DNA from: DASYTH01 sp036002505
GTDB lineage: Bacteria; Actinomycetota; Actinomycetes; Mycobacteriales; Pseudonocardiaceae
Assembly (NCBI RefSeq): GCF_036002505.1
Contig: NZ_DASYTH010000271.1
Location: forward strand, 1-8,433
Direction: 5' to 3'
DNA length: 8,433 bases
Shown: positions 6,346 through 8,433 of the stretch, one piece after another
Layout: every line of letters begins with the position of its first letter
Position numbering within the stretch: position 1 is the first letter of the stretch
Program-made: the position numbers and the translations under genes
Notes under the pieces: model-generated
What the model was told of the DNA's origin: nothing
Database searches by the model: none
What the model saw: the letters and a program-made list of their open reading frames with translations, nothing else

Positions 6346-8433
6346 GTGGCCAGGCGTGCGCTGACGATCGGAGTTTCGGCATTCGGTAATGGCGAAGACC
6401 TGACGTTCGCCTCGGACATGGTCACCGAGCTCGCCGATGCGTTGGGAGCGTTGGGTTACACCTGCACCTCGCACCCTGCGCGCAAACTTTCGGGCGCCGA
6501 GTTGGGTGCCTTTGTCGCTCGCGAGCTGGAATCGGCCGAATCCGATATCGTGCAGGTGGTTCACGTCCTCACCCACGGGAAGAGCGGGGACGGCGACGGC
6601 ACCGTATACGCCTTGGGCAGCGACGGCGTGGTGCACCCCAGCGGCGATATCGCCCATTGGCTCAACACCGCGCAGAACTCCCCGAACCAGCCGCTCACCC
6701 TGTTCCTGCTCGACCTCTGCCACGCCGGCAGCCAGGCCCGCCACGCCTGGCAGGCCAAGCTGGCCGACCACCGCACCCGCGCCTGGGTCATCGCCGCCAG
6801 CGCCGGCGACCAGAGCGCCTTCGACGGCCGCTTCACCCAGGCCGTGATCAACGTCTTCCGCTCCGCCGCCAACGGCGAGCTCGACATCGACCCCACCAAA
6901 GCGCACATCCCGCTCCAGGTGGTGGCCCCCGCCATCCGCCGCGAGGTCAACCGCCTGGCCAGCGACGCGGGCGCCTACCCCCAGGACGTCACCGCGACCG
7001 CGATCGACATCAGCGCCGACGTCGACCCCCCGTTCTTCCCCAACCCCCGCTACGCCCCCGGCAACCGCGACCTCGCCCTCCGCGCCAGCCTCGACCCCGG
7101 CCTGGTCCCCTTCCTCGACGACCTCGACGAGGGCCTCGACGCCCGCCACTTCGTCGAACGCGGCCGCGGCATCGGCACCATCGCCGACGCACCCGGCTTC
7201 GACGAACTGATCGGCTGCTTCGCCGGCCGCGAAACCCAGCTCAAACAACTCGCCCCCTGGCTGAACCGTTACGGCAAAGGTGCGGTCGGCGTCGTCACCG
7301 GCAGCCCCGGCGTCGGCAAATCCGCCCTCCTCGGCGTTCTCGTCTGCGCCGCCCACCCAAAACTCCGGGACCGAACGAAGAACGTCTGGGACCGAGCCGC
7401 CCAGGCCCCCTACCCGATCGACGTGTTCGCCGCCATCCACGCCCGCCAGCGCACCGTGGCGGCGATCGTCAGCTCCCTGGCCTCCCAACTCCAACTGGGG
7501 GACCAGCAATCCGTCGCTGAGCTGATCGATCGCATCCGCCAGCTCCCCGCACCACCGGTCATCGTCGTCGACGCCCTCGACGAGGCCGACGACGGGGTCG
7601 CCGTGATGAACACGTTGCTGCTTCCCTTGTCGGCCGCCCGCCGCCACGGCGACGAGCCAGCCGTTCGGCTCCTGGTCGGCACCCGTCGGTACAGCCAGTA
7701 CGCGCCTCTGCTGGAGGCCGCCGGCTTCGTCGTCGACCTCGACGACGTCCCCCGCGCCGTGCTGGCCAAGGATCTGGACCGCTACGTGTCGGATCTGTTG
7801 TGGGCCACCAGATACCGCGACCACGGCGGCGTTCGCGGAGAGTTCGCCACCGAGGTCGCCCGAACCCTGGCCGTCCCGCCGACCGAGCCGCCGGAACGCC
7901 GGTGGGGTGAGTTCCTCGTCGCCGGCCTCTACACCCGCTACTTCGTCACTGCCCATGGTGACCCGGTCACCGAACCCGCCGAAGCCAAACGAATCGGCGC
8001 CCGCGTCCCCCGCACCCTCCCCGAGGTCCTCGAACTCGATCTCGCGGCCCGCCCCGACCAACCCTGGCTCCGCCCGGTGCTCACCGCCCTCGCCTGCGCC
8101 CACGGCCAAGGCATGCCGGCCAGTGTGCTGGCCCGCGCAGCCGCCGGACTTTCCACCGACGCAACGGAACCACCAACCCACACCGAACTACGCAGCGCGT
8201 TGGAAGCCGGCCGCTTCTACCTCCGCCAGGCCACCGACACCGACCACACCACCCTCTACCGCCTGTTCCACCAAGGACTCGCCGACTATCTGATCAGCCC
8301 CCGCGACACCATGGTCGGGAAGGTGTTCGGGCACTTGCTCGATCCGCTGGGCCCAACCAACTCACGAGACTGGAGCGCCGCCGAACCCTATGTGATGCGG
8401 CACGCGATCCAGCACGCCCAGGACGCGGGCCGT
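6346..8433 (+). CDS. Caspase-like protease fused to STAND/NACHT-type NTPase (3' end outside window)
   Basis: Open from GTG 6346 to the window end, 696 residues so far. Residues 2-13 (ARRALTIGVSAF) are a typical first strand of a peptidase C14 (caspase/metacaspase) domain. The catalytic His is H77 in LTHG and the Cys C125 in LLDLCHAGS; D123, two before the Cys, matches the metacaspase basic-P1 pocket. After a Pro/Asp-rich linker (about 215-295) comes a P-loop NTPase: GRETQL before the core, Walker A GSPGVGKS at 319-326 (K325), Walker B VIVVDALDEAD from 405 (D409, D412, E413), and LLVGTRR near 442-448. A winged-helix-like stretch (about 560-650, ending YRLFHQGLADYLI) follows. Proteins of this build usually continue into a WD40 or other sensor. 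GTG 6346 lies 11 bases after the archease stop without a clear Shine-Dalgarno, so it may depend on upstream translation; ATG 6418 would cut off the first strand. Likely a signal-triggered suicide or defence effector in the cytoplasm (inferred). Confidence 0.9.
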   Translation, partial: MARRALTIGVSAFGNGEDLTFASDMVTELADALGALGYTCTSHPARKLSGAELGAFVARELESAESDIVQVVHVLTHGKSGDGDGTVYALGSDGVVHPSGDIAHWLNTAQNSPNQPLTLFLLDLCHAGSQARHAWQAKLADHRTRAWVIAASAGDQSAFDGRFTQAVINVFRSAANGELDIDPTKAHIPLQVVAPAIRREVNRLASDAGAYPQDVTATAIDISADVDPPFFPNPRYAPGNRDLALRASLDPGLVPFLDDLDEGLDARHFVERGRGIGTIADAPGFDELIGCFAGRETQLKQLAPWLNRYGKGAVGVVTGSPGVGKSALLGVLVCAAHPKLRDRTKNVWDRAAQAPYPIDVFAAIHARQRTVAAIVSSLASQLQLGDQQSVAELIDRIRQLPAPPVIVVDALDEADDGVAVMNTLLLPLSAARRHGDEPAVRLLVGTRRYSQYAPLLEAAGFVVDLDDVPRAVLAKDLDRYVSDLLWATRYRDHGGVRGEFATEVARTLAVPPTEPPERRWGEFLVAGLYTRYFVTAHGDPVTEPAEAKRIGARVPRTLPEVLELDLAARPDQPWLRPVLTALACAHGQGMPASVLARAAAGLSTDATEPPTHTELRSALEAGRFYLRQATDTDHTTLYRLFHQGLADYLISPRDTMVGKVFGHLLDPLGPTNSRDWSAAEPYVMRHAIQHAQDAGR

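Noticed and set aside
6331..8181. 616-residue minus-strand open frame, Gly/Val/Glu-rich
   Set aside because: It is the antisense mirror of the caspase/STAND gene. Its composition is low-complexity, it has no domain motifs, and the plus strand holds catalytic and Walker motifs in frame.
1..8433. CRISPR array, tRNA, rRNA or intact insertion sequence
   Set aside because: No regularly spaced repeats, cloverleaf, rRNA-like stretch or complete transposase with terminal repeats was seen.

Overview
The window is high-GC DNA with strong G/C preference at third codon positions, GTG/TTG starts, an XRE/DUF5753 regulator paired with a DUF397 protein, and long stem-loops without a U-tail. This points to an actinomycete. 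The GAAGG-N3-CCTTC hairpins recall Pseudonocardiaceae such as Amycolatopsis, but that genus-level guess rests on memory of such genomes and was not tested.

Layout. (1) 1-1365 is a worn region: a short remnant ending in a hairpin (161-209), a likely minus-strand 3' fragment (about 259-395), a truncated and frame-shifted hypothetical gene (277-943), and a 131-aa hypothetical protein (970-1365). (2) 1443-2621 encodes an exported class C beta-lactamase-like serine hydrolase. It converges on a minus-strand 204-aa zinc-ribbon-like protein (2684-3298), and the two share a 21-bp-stem hairpin (2636-2692) that contains the minus-strand stop codon. (3) A divergent promoter region with several small palindromes (3299-3410) leads into a TTG-started XRE/DUF5753 regulator (3411-4277) and its DUF397 partner (4279-4464). 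(4) Then, all on the plus strand, come the RNA ligase gene rtcB (4509-5916), its cofactor archease (from 5913, ATGA overlap, to 6334), and, 11 bases later, a large open frame from GTG 6346 to the window end. That last frame encodes a caspase-like protease fused to a STAND/NACHT-type NTPase, at least 696 residues and cut by the window edge.

The most interesting unit is rtcB-archease-caspase/STAND. RtcB with archease seals broken RNAs (2',3'-cyclic phosphate or 3'-phosphate to 5'-OH), whereas caspase-STAND proteins are typical conflict or programmed-death effectors with an NTPase switch. Their tight packing behind an XRE/DUF397 module suggests a regulated RNA-damage or phage-response locus; this is inference. 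Both rtcB and archease carry a single-base frameshift as given (an extra base near 5157; a missing G in the run 6061-6065). Each restores a full-length, motif-complete protein when corrected, so they may be sequencing errors, recent lesions or a switchable state. The caspase/STAND frame is intact.
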